A stretch of 19,443 bases of DNA from an uncultured Sutterella sp. (GCA_905206365.1 CAJLHF010000038.1:1-19443), one strand, 5' to 3'. Counted from the first letter of the stretch, positions 6,709 through 14,994 are shown. Numbers and translations are program-made. Notes: generated from the letters alone by a model not told the origin.

Positions 6709-6818
6709 TGCAGGGAGCCCGACGCCCGCTTGCCGCCTGTTCGCACGTTTCGACTGAGGCCACGCTCCCAAAAGCAACCAGGCACCGAGGCGGGGCTTCG
6801 CCCCCAAAGAGAACCGAC

Positions 6819-7085
6819 ATGCAAAAGCGCGAATTTCCGAAGAGCGGCCTCGCCGCGTTCGGCGACCTGGGTTTTCTCGGTGCCGCCCGTGCGGGAGGAC
6901 CTGCCGTAACGAAGAAGGTTTCCGACGTCCGCCGGGACGAAGAATGGGACACGGTGATCGTAGACTCCGGCATTTTAGCCACCTTCGCCGCGAACGAAGT
7001 GCTCGGTTAGGACCTCAAGAAAGTCTTCATGATCGAGAAGATACCCGTCTTCGGCGGCAATTCCGCAATCACCGATTCCGAATTG
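6819..7085 (+). pseudogene. FAD-dependent fumarate-reductase-like flavoprotein, N-terminal remnant
   Basis: The ATG at 6819 opens a degraded export-signal-like N-terminus. It is followed by EEWDTVIVDSGILATFAANEVLG, then a TAG stop (7008-7010), then in the same frame DLKKVFMIEKIPVFGGNSAI. Together these match the N-terminal FAD-binding fold of flavocytochrome c/fumarate-reductase flavoproteins, normally VVVGSGIAGLTAA...VIEK.P..GGNS. The dinucleotide-binding GxGxxG is broken (DSGILA). Everything after the first ~90 residues, including the catalytic domain, is missing. The stop, the damaged motif and the truncation make this a pseudogene. It runs directly into a tetraheme cytochrome remnant, suggesting a deletion that joined two neighbouring genes. 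Confidence 0.75.
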
Positions 7086-7300
7086 CGACGGCGCAAACTC
7101 AAAAGCACAAGCTCGAATGTGCGGCCTGTTACGTCGACGGGGCCGGAAACCCGTCCCGACCGCGCAGTATCAGACCTGCCACGACCCGAAGTCGTTCGAT
7201 CAAAACTACCATCTTGCGAACGGCAAAGCCACTCCCCATGTCTCGATCCGTTACGCGCCCGAGACGGTCGACTGCGCGCTTTGCCACCGCGAACGCGGGT
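7085..7300 (+). pseudogene. Tetraheme cytochrome c remnant
   Basis: Two frames are needed to read it. The first gives AQTQKHKLECAACYVDGAGN (7094-7150). After a frameshift near 7150 the second gives PVPTAQYQTCHDPKSFDQNYH and later APETVDCALCHRE. These match the heme-binding domain of small tetraheme cytochromes that accompany periplasmic fumarate-reductase-type flavoproteins. Of three visible heme sites only CALCH (7273-7287) is intact. CAACY (7118-7132) has lost the axial His, and YQTCH (7168-7182) has lost its first Cys. The N-terminus, export signal and first heme site are gone, and no proper stop follows. It is clearly decayed. Confidence 0.75.
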
Positions 7301-7441
7301 TTTTCGTATGCGGATCCGATACCCGCGTTAGGTACAATGTCTCAGTTTTATGTGACAGCACGCCCGGGTCGCTCCCTTCGACCGCCTCCTCTCGGACGCG
7401 GTTCGCGACCCGACGGCGCGTTTTCCAGGAGGCTTTCAATT
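7301..7441 (+). promoter_or_regulatory. Leader of the C69 dipeptidase gene
   Basis: A TACAAT hexamer (7333-7338) could serve as a -10 element; no good -35 is visible at 16-18 bases. A strong AGGAGG ribosome binding site at 7427-7432, 9 bases before the ATG, decides the dipeptidase start. An in-frame open stretch from further upstream carries only cytochrome-remnant sequence. Confidence 0.4.
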
Positions 7442-8869
7442 ATGTGCACCACCATCGTCGTCGGTGAAAAGGCTACGGCCGACGGTTCCTTTCTCGTCGC
7501 CCGCAGCGCGGACAGCTCTTCCCTTAAAGCGCAGCACTTCGTCATCCATCCGGCCAAGACCGGTCAGTCGGGTGTCTACAGTTGCAAGGCGCACGGCGGC
7601 GTGAACGACTTCACGTATCCGCTCCCCGAAAACGCCATGCGCTTCACTACGGTTCCGAACTGGAAGACGCAGCTTCACGGCGCCGTCGGCTACAACGAAG
7701 CCGGGCTCGGTCTCACCGGAACGGAATCGATCTTCGCGAGCGACGAAGCGCTTGCCGTCGACCCCTACAACAAGGCCTCGGGCATCACCGAAGACGACAT
7801 TCCCGACGTGATTCTGCCGCGCTGCCGCACGGCCCGCGAAGGGGTCGAGCTCCTCGGCAAGATCATCGAAACGCAGGGTGCGGGCGAAGGCTTCGGCGTT
7901 GCGTTCGTCGACATGAACGACGTCTGGTACCTCGAAACGGGTTCGGGCCATCAGTGGATGGCCGAACGCACGCCCGCCGACGCCTACTTCGGTTCGGGCA
8001 ACCAGGGGCGTCTCGGCAACTACGATCCGGCCGACCCCAACCAGCTCGCGAGCCCCACGCTCGTCGCGTTCGCGACCGAAAAGGGCCTCTACCGCCCCGA
8101 AGACGGCGTCTTCAATTTCTCGAAGGCCTACACCCGCGACGACGGGCGCGACCGCGTCTACAACGACCCGCGCGTCTGGGCGATTCAGAAGCACCTGAAT
8201 CCCTCGCTCGAGCAGCCGGTTGACGCCGGCCGCAGCTTCCCCGTCTACCTCACGCCCGAAAAGAAGGTGACGCTCGAGGACATGAAGCTTCTCATGCGCC
8301 ACCATTTCGAAGGCACCGAGCACGACCCGTACGGCAACGGCCTGAACGGCGCCGAACCCTGGCGCCCCATCAGCGTCTTCCGCACCTACGAAGCGCACGT
8401 CATGCAGGTTCGTCCCTGGCTGCCGCTTCCGATCGCCGAAGTCGTGTACGTCGCGTTCGGTATGGCGGACCTCTCGTGCTTCGTGCCCTTCTACCACGGT
8501 CTTGAAGCCGTTCCCGCCCAGTACGGCATGGGGACGGACCACGCCGACACGGTGTCCGCCTACTGGAAGTACCGTCGTCTGCAGACGCTCGTCATGACGG
8601 ACTACCCGAAGCTCGCCCCGATCGTAAAGTCCGCGTTCGGCGCCTTCGAAGCCGAAACGGCCGAAGCGCAAAAGGCGATGGAAGCCGAGTTCGTCGAACG
8701 TTTCGCCAAGGACGAAGCCTCGGCCATGAAGCTTCTCAACGACTTCAACCTCGACGTCCTCGCCAAGGCGGAAGCGCTCGCCGAAAAGCTCCTGAACGAC
8801 GTCTTCACGATCCGCACGGCCGACATCGAAGCGACCGTCGTGTTCAAGAACCGTTCCGCCAAGGACTGA
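7442..8869 (+). CDS. C69 family (U34) dipeptidase
   Basis: This 475-aa protein begins MCTTIVVGEKATADGS, the signature of the C69 Ntn-hydrolase dipeptidases. Removal of Met1, or of a short propeptide in relatives, exposes Cys2 as the nucleophile. Other family segments include FVDMNDVWYLETGSGHQWMAER, a GSGNQGRLGNYD segment, and VTLEDMKLLMRHHFEGTEHDPYG. Length is normal for the family. There is no signal peptide, so it is probably cytoplasmic, hydrolysing dipeptides to feed amino-acid catabolism. The start at 7442 is fixed by the catalytic Cys and the AGGAGG site. The gene stands alone, between redox pseudogenes and its own strong terminator, and is distantly related to the exported protein at 4519-6627. 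Confidence 0.93.
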   Translation: MCTTIVVGEKATADGSFLVARSADSSSLKAQHFVIHPAKTGQSGVYSCKAHGGVNDFTYPLPENAMRFTTVPNWKTQLHGAVGYNEAGLGLTGTESIFASDEALAVDPYNKASGITEDDIPDVILPRCRTAREGVELLGKIIETQGAGEGFGVAFVDMNDVWYLETGSGHQWMAERTPADAYFGSGNQGRLGNYDPADPNQLASPTLVAFATEKGLYRPEDGVFNFSKAYTRDDGRDRVYNDPRVWAIQKHLNPSLEQPVDAGRSFPVYLTPEKKVTLEDMKLLMRHHFEGTEHDPYGNGLNGAEPWRPISVFRTYEAHVMQVRPWLPLPIAEVVYVAFGMADLSCFVPFYHGLEAVPAQYGMGTDHADTVSAYWKYRRLQTLVMTDYPKLAPIVKSAFGAFEAETAEAQKAMEAEFVERFAKDEASAMKLLNDFNLDVLAKAEALAEKLLNDVFTIRTADIEATVVFKNRSAKD

Positions 8870-8878
8870 TCACCTATT

Positions 8879-8934
8879 CCCGCCGTTGTGGCTTGGGCTA
8901 GGAAGCCCGAAGCCCCGCAACGGCGGGATTTTTC
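8879..8934 (+). terminator. Intrinsic terminator after the dipeptidase gene
   Basis: CCCGCCGTTG (8879-8888) and CAACGGCGGG (8918-8927) form a perfect 10-bp stem enclosing a second hairpin (GGCTTGGGCT/AGCCCGAAGCC, one bulge). ATTTTTCG follows, and the stem starts 9 bases after the stop codon. Confidence 0.88.
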
Positions 8935-9004
8935 GTCTATTCTTTAAGGCGTCTTCTTTCAATCCTGCGACAGTCTCGCTTTTGTCTCGTCTCCGCGGCC
9001 CTCA

Positions 9005-9019
9005 TTTTGGCCCCCAAAA
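9005..9019. promoter_or_regulatory. Small dyad upstream of the RelA/SpoT gene
   Basis: TTTTGG (9005-9010) and CCAAAA (9014-9019) are complementary with a 3-base spacer, about 57 bases before the start at 9077. It could be an operator; no regulator is adjacent. No Shine-Dalgarno site is visible before 9077, so weak or leaderless translation is possible. Confidence 0.25.
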
Positions 9020-9076
9020 CGAACCCGGCAGGCAAAAGTCGCGCGGCGTGACCCCACCGTACCTTGCGTCATTACC

Positions 9077-10129
9077 ATGAGCATTGCCGTTCCAAGCAAA
9101 AAATCCGTAGCAAAAGCCGGCGATGTCCTGCGTTCCGCAGATCCGTCGTCACAGGAGTACGCACAAGCGCTGAACGTACTTGCCGCGTGGAGAAGCCTTT
9201 ACGCGTATCCGCTGAACGCGTTCAACGTTTTGTTGCGCTCGAACTGTGTAGCACTCGGCCTCCAGAAGGGAAACTACATCGTCGCCAGACGCCTCAAGCG
9301 CGCTCCCTCCATCGTCGCCAAACTCAAGCGTTTTGCCGGAATGAACCTCAGCCGTATGCAGGACATCGGCGGCTTGCGCGTCATCTTAAACTCGGTAGAC
9401 GAGGTTCGGGCTTTGCACTCGCGGCTGATGAGCTCTCAAATGGGGCATGCTCCGGTTGAACCGTTTCATGACTACATCCTCGAGCCCAAAGATGACGGCT
9501 ATCGAAGTATTCATCAGGTCTTTCGGTACCGTAGCGAAGCCCACGACGAACTGACGTCACTCGGTCTCAAAATCGAGGTTCAAATCCGAACGCGAATCCA
9601 GCACTCCTGGGCGACGGCCGTCGAAGCTCTTGGCGTCATCGAAAAGTCGGCGTTCAAATCCGGCGAGGGAGAAAACGACTTCAAGCGGTTTTTCATCTTG
9701 AGCAGCGCCCTTCTGTCGATCCTTGAAGGGCAGCCCCTGATCAAAGAATTGCGTGATTCGTCTCCCTTGGAGATCGTCAAAGAATTCGAGGACCTGCAAG
9801 ACAAGCTCAGTGTTTTTCTCAAGCTCGAAAGCATCGTTGTCTCCGTAGATCAGATGGGTGCGCGGAACTCCGGATACTGCGTCATGGAACTCGATGCGTC
9901 GACGAGAAAGCTGTCTCTGTGGAACTTCAGATCCAACCAGGTCGAAATGGCCGAAACCTTCTACAAATTCCGAGAACTGGAGAACCGAACGAACGACGAA
10001 ATTGAAGTCGTCCTCGTGTCCGTAAACTCCTTGAGGCAGGTCCAAAGGGCCTATCCGAACTACTTCTTGGACTGCAAGGACTTTATCGAAAACCTGAAAG
10101 AGGTTTGTCAGCGTATCAAAAAGCAATAA
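9077..10129 (+). CDS. Orphan RelA/SpoT synthetase-domain protein
   Basis: This 350-aa protein has the (p)ppGpp-synthetase fold. It shows RRLKRAPSI (71-79), DIGGLRV (96-102), FHDYILEPKDDGYRSIH (130-146) and EVQIRTRIQHSWA (167-179), covering the substrate-binding and catalytic strands of the family. There is no HD hydrolase domain and no TGS/ACT region, so it is not a long RelA/SpoT. After the synthetase domain a segment of about 130 residues contains EVVLVSVNSLRQVQRAYPNYFLD, a likely separate C-terminal module. Products could be alarmones (pppGpp, ppGpp, ppApp) or, as in toxic small alarmone synthetases, modified tRNA; the sequence does not decide. Base composition is visibly less GC-rich than its neighbours, and it is a single-gene unit between two terminators, suggesting horizontal acquisition. 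No separate antitoxin gene is adjacent. Confidence 0.85.
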   Translation: MSIAVPSKKSVAKAGDVLRSADPSSQEYAQALNVLAAWRSLYAYPLNAFNVLLRSNCVALGLQKGNYIVARRLKRAPSIVAKLKRFAGMNLSRMQDIGGLRVILNSVDEVRALHSRLMSSQMGHAPVEPFHDYILEPKDDGYRSIHQVFRYRSEAHDELTSLGLKIEVQIRTRIQHSWATAVEALGVIEKSAFKSGEGENDFKRFFILSSALLSILEGQPLIKELRDSSPLEIVKEFEDLQDKLSVFLKLESIVVSVDQMGARNSGYCVMELDASTRKLSLWNFRSNQVEMAETFYKFRELENRTNDEIEVVLVSVNSLRQVQRAYPNYFLDCKDFIENLKEVCQRIKKQ

Positions 10130-10171
10130 CACGCCGAGCCCGCCGCCGTGCGGGCCTGGCCGAGAAGCGGA

Positions 10172-10230
10172 AAGGCCCCGCATTTTGAAACGCTTCGAGC
10201 GCTTCGAAATGCGGGGCCTTCGGCTTTTTT
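10172..10230 (+). terminator. Strong intrinsic terminator after the RelA/SpoT gene
   Basis: AAGGCCCCGCATTT (10172-10185) and AAATGCGGGGCCTT (10207-10220) form a perfect 14-bp stem that can continue inward with G-U pairs. CGGCTTTTTT follows. It separates this gene from the convergent ybaL-type gene ending at 10252. Confidence 0.9.
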
Positions 10231-10251
10231 GCGGATCCGGCTTCCGGAATC

Positions 10252-12345
10252 TTACGGTTCCTTCGGTTCCTTCGATTCCGTCTTCGTTTCTTTGCGAGCG
10301 GTCTCGCCCTTCTCGTCGGACGATTCGACGGGCTCGACCGAATCAACAGGCTTCGAAGAGTCGGCCGACTCCGGCGACGCCGTCTCGGGGGCCGCCTTGA
10401 CGACTTCCGCGGAATCCGCCGCGTCCTTCACTTCGGTCGCGCCGGTCGCGGGAGCGCGCGGAGCTTCGTCGGCAGCCGGGCTTTCCGATGCCTTCGACGG
10501 TTCCGTTTCGGCCGGGACCTCCGACGATTCCGGCTTTTCGCCTTCGTTGTTCGCTTCGTTCGCATCTTCGGCCTCGTCGGCCGCGACGCGCTTGGCGGTC
10601 GCAAACGGCACGCCCGGCTCTTCGCCCGACGCGCGGGCTTCGAGGACGGTCTCCGTCATGCGTTCGGCCGCCGCTTCTTCGATTGAGAGGAAACGGACGT
10701 TTTCGGTTTTGACGTCCGTCCAAATACCCTCGGTGTCGGAAACGACCGTCACGGGGATGTCCGCCTTGATGCTCCGAATCGCATCGAGCACGCGGATGCC
10801 GCGGGGCGTCGCATCCATAAGAAGGACGCGACCGGCCGTCGCCAGGTGCGCGAGCACGAGAACGCGCGCTTCCGACGCATCGCCCTGCAGGACGGAAAGG
10901 CCCGCATCGCTCAGTCGCCCCGCCGCCGCGACGTCCTTCGTGACGACGACGAGTTCCACGCCCTTATCGAAGAGGCGACGCGCAAAGCGTTCGCCGAGCG
11001 GCCCGTCCGCAACGAGCACCGTCTGGCCCGAGAGCCGTTCGGCCTCGACCTCTTCGGGGAGGACTTCAAAGGGCGCGTCGCGCAAAGCCGCCGCCTTCGC
11101 CCAGGCAAAGCGGTGCGTCAGGTACTTCCCGACGCGCGGCGCGACGGCAAACATTACCGGATTGAGCGCGATCGAGATGATGGCGCCTCCGACGATGAGG
11201 TTCATCGTGTTCTGATCGGCAAGCCCCAGGCTCATCGCCTGCGCGACGAGAATGAAGGAGAATTCGCCGATCTGCGAGAGAGCCGCACTCACCGTGAGCG
11301 CCGTCCCGAGAGGGTAGCGCAGGAGAACGACCAACCCGAAGGCGGCCGCGGCCTTGCCGAAAAGAACGATGAAGAGGACGGCGAGGACTTCAAGGGGCGA
11401 TTCGAAGAGGATGTGCCAGTCAAAGAGCATCCCGCAGCCCACGAAAAAGAGCACTGCAAAGGCGTCCTGCAAGGGAAGCGACTCGGTCGCGGCGCGGTGC
11501 GCGAAAGCGCTCTCGCGCATCACCATCCCGGCAAAGAAGGCGCCGAGCGCGCAACTCACCTTGAAGATTTCAGCGGCGCCATACGCCACGCCCAGCGCCG
11601 CCGCAAGGACGAAAAGCGTGAAGAGTTCGCGCGAGCCCGTGCGGGCGACCTGCGCCATCAGCCAGGGAAGCGCCTTGCGGCCGACAAGCATCATGACGGC
11701 GACGAACGCCACGACGTTGACGATCGTGCGACCGACTTCAACAAGGAGCGCTTCGCCCGAAAGCGACGCGGCCGACGCACCCGCCGTCGCAACGGCATCG
11801 GGTGCTTCGGGCGCGAGAATGCCCGCAAGCGGCGGCAGCAACACGAGAATCAACACCGTCGCGATGTCTTCGACGACGAGCCAACCCACGGCGATGCGCC
11901 CGTCCGAACTCGTGAGCAACCCCCGAACGTCCAGCGCCTTGAGGAGCACGACCGTCGACGCGCACGAGAGCGACATTCCGAAAACGAGCGCCTGTCCCCA
12001 GGACCAGTCCCAAAAGAGGTGCGCGACGAACATCCCGAGAATCGAGGCGATCGACATCTGAAGGACCGCCCCCGGGAGGGCGATCCCCTTCACCGACATC
12101 AGATCCTTCACCGAAAAGTGAAGACCCACCCCGAACATCAGCAGCATCACCCCGATTTCCGAGAGCTGATGCGCGAGCGCAGGGTCCGCAAAGACCCCGG
12201 GCGTGTACTGACCGCAGGCAATCCCCGCAAGGAGATAGCCGACGAGAGCGGGCGACTTCAAAAAGCGCTCGGCGATGAAACCGAAGACGAGCGCCAGAGA
12301 AAAGGCGATGACGAGCGTCGAAATGAGCGGAAGACCGTGTTCCAT
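10252..12345 (-). CDS. ybaL: YbaL-type monovalent cation:proton antiporter (CPA2/Kef family)
   Basis: This protein of about 697 aa starts MEHGLPLISTLV and continues with a GYLLAGIACGQYTPG segment, LSEIGVMLLMFGVGLHFS and LSCASTVVLLKAL, close to the YbaL branch of Kef K+:H+ antiporters. About 400 residues form a 12-13-helix inner-membrane exchanger. An RCK/TrkA-N-like domain follows (TVLVADGPLGERFARRL). Its nucleotide-binding glycine motif reads A-D-G-P-L-G rather than GxGxxG, and the usual acidic residue after strand 2 is not seen (VVVTKD), so NAD(H) binding may be lost. The last ~115 residues are a low-complexity Glu/Ser/Pro/Ala/Lys tail not expected in YbaL. The ATG at 12345 is preferred over a TTG at 12414 because it matches the family N-terminus. 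The Shine-Dalgarno site is weak. Confidence 0.88.
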   Translation of the reverse strand: MEHGLPLISTLVIAFSLALVFGFIAERFLKSPALVGYLLAGIACGQYTPGVFADPALAHQLSEIGVMLLMFGVGLHFSVKDLMSVKGIALPGAVLQMSIASILGMFVAHLFWDWSWGQALVFGMSLSCASTVVLLKALDVRGLLTSSDGRIAVGWLVVEDIATVLILVLLPPLAGILAPEAPDAVATAGASAASLSGEALLVEVGRTIVNVVAFVAVMMLVGRKALPWLMAQVARTGSRELFTLFVLAAALGVAYGAAEIFKVSCALGAFFAGMVMRESAFAHRAATESLPLQDAFAVLFFVGCGMLFDWHILFESPLEVLAVLFIVLFGKAAAAFGLVVLLRYPLGTALTVSAALSQIGEFSFILVAQAMSLGLADQNTMNLIVGGAIISIALNPVMFAVAPRVGKYLTHRFAWAKAAALRDAPFEVLPEEVEAERLSGQTVLVADGPLGERFARRLFDKGVELVVVTKDVAAAGRLSDAGLSVLQGDASEARVLVLAHLATAGRVLLMDATPRGIRVLDAIRSIKADIPVTVVSDTEGIWTDVKTENVRFLSIEEAAAERMTETVLEARASGEEPGVPFATAKRVAADEAEDANEANNEGEKPESSEVPAETEPSKASESPAADEAPRAPATGATEVKDAADSAEVVKAAPETASPESADSSKPVDSVEPVESSDEKGETARKETKTESKEPKEP

Positions 12346-12711
12346 ACCTGTACGGAAAGACCCGCAGGGGCGCGGGCCAAAGGGAGAAAGGTGACGAAAG
12401 GCGACGGCGAGCAAGCGGCTTGAGCGGCCCGGGGACGTTTGTTTTCGGCATGCCCCGAAACCGATCGGCGGCGAGAGCGGATTTCGAGCCGTCCCGTCGT
12501 CGGTATGCGCGACGGAGGAAATTACAAAAAAATGTCCGTCGGCAAGCGGCCCATCATAACATGAGGGTTAATTCGGATAAGGAAGTTTACAATTCGCGGT
12601 TTTTCCCCGTCGTCCGCACGCCGACTCCTCTACAATGTCGGCCGACCGAGCGAGCAAAAACCGCTCTCGCGCCGGCCGTCGTTTTTCCCGCAACGCTTTC
12701 CTTTTCCACGC
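12346..12711. promoter_or_regulatory. Divergent intergenic region between ybaL and the envelope cassette
   Basis: No gene is supported in these 366 bases. The centre (about 12520-12600) is strikingly AT-rich for this genome. Candidate -10 hexamers are TATGAT on the minus strand (12558-12553), facing ybaL, and TACAAT on the plus strand (12588-12593 and 12631-12636), facing the glycosyltransferase. None has a convincing -35 at 16-18 bases. The arrangement is consistent with divergent promoters sharing one control region. Confidence 0.4.
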
Positions 12712-13842
12712 ATGGCAGAAGCATTTCGTGCAACGACCGCCCCGCTTTCGGGGTCGATTCCGACCAAGGCGGCCGCGCGCCCGGGCGCACCTGCGCCGCG
12801 TTCGTGCGAGTTGTTCCGACCGCTGGCACTCGTTCCGGTTTACAACCACCCCGACACCATCGCCGCCGTCGTAAAGGACCTGCGGGCCATGCATCTTCCG
12901 GTGCTGATCGTCGACGACGGGTCGGACGAAAGGACGCGAGCCGCCTGCGACGCGCTCAGGGGCGTGGCGGTCACGGTCGTGCACCGCGAGCAAAACGGCG
13001 GCAAGGGCGCCGCCATGATGACGGGCTTCAAGCGCGCGGCGCGCGAGGGTTACACGCACGTACTTCAGATCGACGCCGACGGGCAGCACGACCGTGCGGC
13101 GGTGTCCCGCTTCATTCAGCTCGCGCACAAATTTCCGAACCATCTCATTTGCGGCTACCCCGTCTACGACAGCTCGGTTCCGAAGGCACGTCTCTGGGGA
13201 CGCAAGATCACGAACTTCTGGGTGGCCGTCAACAGCCTTTCGTTAAGCTTCGAAGACGCCATGTGCGGCATGCGCGTCTATCCGATCGAAGCCGTCACCG
13301 AGGTCTTGGAGAACGCCCGCATCGGCGAGCGGATGGAGTTCGATCCGGAAATTCTCGTTCGCCTTCTCTGGGCGGGGGTGCGGGTCAAAAACGCGCCCGT
13401 GGCGGTGACGTACCCGAAGGACGGGATCAGCCACTTCCGGGGGCTGCGCGACAACCTGCGCATCAGTTGGATGCACGCGAAACTCTGCACGATGATGCTG
13501 ACGCGCCTTCCCATCATTCTCTGGTCGCGCGTTTTCGGGCGGGTGCCCGAGTGCGAGCGCGACCCCGACGCGTGCCGCCCGGTGAAGCCCGCAAAACTGC
13601 GCCCGACGCCCGACACGCGCACCCCGACCGCCGAAGACGCGGCCCGCAGTGCCCGAGCGGCCCGCGTCGCCAAAGCGTCGAAAGTGGCCGAAGACGCGTC
13701 GCGCGAAGCGCTCAAGCGCCTCGAAGCCATGGAAAAGCAGGCACGGGAAGCGGCGCAGAAGGCAAAGGGCGCCGCCCATACGGGCAACACGGAAAATTCG
13801 GGCTCCGCGAACGGTTCGAGCGGCTCGACCCCGTCCCTCTGA
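12712..13842 (+). CDS. Family 2 glycosyltransferase with Ala-rich C-terminal extension
   Basis: This 376-aa enzyme has a GT-A fold. It shows LALVPVYNHPDTIAAVV (near 38-54), VLIVDDGSDE, NGGKGAAMMTGF, and a DxD metal/nucleotide-sugar site at Asp121-Asp123 in IDADGQHD. It probably transfers a sugar to a lipid or polyene carrier at the cytoplasmic face of the inner membrane. The first ~30 residues are a variable Pro/Ala-rich segment, so a later start is possible. The last ~70 residues are Ala/Lys/Glu-rich, likely coiled coil, ending in a Ser/Gly tail. In aryl polyene clusters a GT2 domain is often fused to an LpxL-like acyltransferase; here the acyltransferase is the next gene, 17 bases downstream. 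It is the first gene of a five-gene co-directional cassette. Confidence 0.85.
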   Translation: MAEAFRATTAPLSGSIPTKAAARPGAPAPRSCELFRPLALVPVYNHPDTIAAVVKDLRAMHLPVLIVDDGSDERTRAACDALRGVAVTVVHREQNGGKGAAMMTGFKRAAREGYTHVLQIDADGQHDRAAVSRFIQLAHKFPNHLICGYPVYDSSVPKARLWGRKITNFWVAVNSLSLSFEDAMCGMRVYPIEAVTEVLENARIGERMEFDPEILVRLLWAGVRVKNAPVAVTYPKDGISHFRGLRDNLRISWMHAKLCTMMLTRLPIILWSRVFGRVPECERDPDACRPVKPAKLRPTPDTRTPTAEDAARSARAARVAKASKVAEDASREALKRLEAMEKQAREAAQKAKGAAHTGNTENSGSANGSSGSTPSL

Positions 13843-13859
13843 ACGTCCCCGACCTTTCC

Positions 13860-14870
13860 ATGACGAACGCACCTCGTCCGTCGGACCGTTCCGACATGAA
13901 TCCCGACCCGAGCCCGGATTCGAAGCCCGATACGAAGGGCTCCGACCGCCCCTGGTGGCGGGTTCGGGAAAAAACGAGCGTGCTCGGAATCCGCACGCTT
14001 CTCGCCTGTCACCGCGCGTTCGGGCGCACGCCCTTTCGGGCTGTGCTCGCACCGGTACTGCTCTTTTACTGGTGCACGTCGCCCGAAGTGCGCCGTGCGA
14101 GCCTCGGGTGGCTCGACCGCGCTCGCCCCGAGAGGCGCCCGGCCGGGCACCGCGAGGGACTCGCGCACCTCGCGCGCTTTGCGGAGACGATTCTCGACAA
14201 ATTCGCGGTTCAGGCGGGGAACGACCCCGAGGTGGAACTTCTCGTCGAAGGAGACGAACCTTTCCGAAACGATCCCCCGAACCGCGGCTGCATCATCCTG
14301 ACGTCCCACGCGGGCTGTCAGGAACTCCTCTCGCGCGAAGCGGGTTTTCATACCGAGCACCCGATCGTCGTATTGCAGCACACCCGCCATGCGGCCGAAT
14401 TCAATCGCCTCCTCAAAGAAGCGGGGGCGCGACCGCCGGAAGTCCTTTTCCGCGAAGTGACGGGCTTTTCGCCCGCGCTGGCGATGGAACTCGACGAACT
14501 TGTCGCCCGCGGCGCCTACGTCGTCGTGGCGGGCGACCGTACGCCCATCGAAAGCGATGCGAAGAAAGGCACCGTGCGGGTTCCTTTTTTCGGCGAATCC
14601 GCGAGCTTTCCGACGGGCGGCGCGTTGCTTGCGCTTCTTCTCAAATGCCCCCTGCGGCAGATGACCTGCACCCGAACCGCATCTCCCTCGGGTCGGCGGA
14701 TCGCCTACCGGGTACGTTTCGATTCGATCGAGGAGGCGCCCTCCGCCTCGCGCGCGGAGCGCGCCGAGCGACTCGAAGCGTGGATGGCGTGCTACGCCGC
14801 GAACCTCGAGCGCGAACTCGCGCGGTCGCCTTACGACTGGTTCAATTTCTACGACTTCTGGAAGACCTGA
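13860..14870 (+). CDS. LpxL/HtrB-like lysophospholipid acyltransferase
   Basis: This protein of about 336 aa has the acyltransferase catalytic motif HX4E in SHAGCQE (His150...Glu155). It also has the substrate-region pattern AGDRTPI near residue 222, followed by VPFFGESASFPTGGALLALLLKC in overlapping order. These match the LpxL/HtrB family and particularly the variant found in aryl polyene loci. It would acylate a lipid or glycolipid at the inner membrane. The start is uncertain: ATG 13860 is taken because it follows the glycosyltransferase stop by 17 bases, but the first ~35 residues are polar and variable, and ATG 13896 is possible. Neither has a strong Shine-Dalgarno site, consistent with coupling to the upstream gene. 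Confidence 0.85.
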   Translation: MTNAPRPSDRSDMNPDPSPDSKPDTKGSDRPWWRVREKTSVLGIRTLLACHRAFGRTPFRAVLAPVLLFYWCTSPEVRRASLGWLDRARPERRPAGHREGLAHLARFAETILDKFAVQAGNDPEVELLVEGDEPFRNDPPNRGCIILTSHAGCQELLSREAGFHTEHPIVVLQHTRHAAEFNRLLKEAGARPPEVLFREVTGFSPALAMELDELVARGAYVVVAGDRTPIESDAKKGTVRVPFFGESASFPTGGALLALLLKCPLRQMTCTRTASPSGRRIAYRVRFDSIEEAPSASRAERAERLEAWMACYAANLERELARSPYDWFNFYDFWKT

Positions 14871-14944
14871 CAAGAAGCGAACGTGGCTTGGGAAAAGACC
14901 CTGAAAACGCGAACGCGTCGCGGAAATCGGCCTTGGAGCGCCCC

Positions 14945-14950
14945 TATAAT
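14945..14950 (+). promoter_or_regulatory. Candidate -10 element before the LolA-like gene
   Basis: A perfect TATAAT lies 44 bases upstream of the LolA-like start, in the 124-base gap after the acyltransferase gene. No good -35 is visible at 16-18 bases. It may give the last three cassette genes a separate promoter. Confidence 0.4.
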
Positions 14951-14994
14951 GATCGGATTCTTTCGGCTGTATTTTGCTCTACGGGACACTTCGC

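Noticed and set aside
6944..7441. N-terminal extension of the C69 dipeptidase
   Set aside because: The catalytic Cys must lie at the N-terminus, and an AGGAGG site fixes the start at 7442; the upstream frame holds only decayed cytochrome sequence.
12420..14870. Apparent 816-aa protein joining into the acyltransferase frame
   Set aside because: Only the last ~336 residues are the acyltransferase; the rest is the wrong frame of the glycosyltransferase and intergenic DNA.
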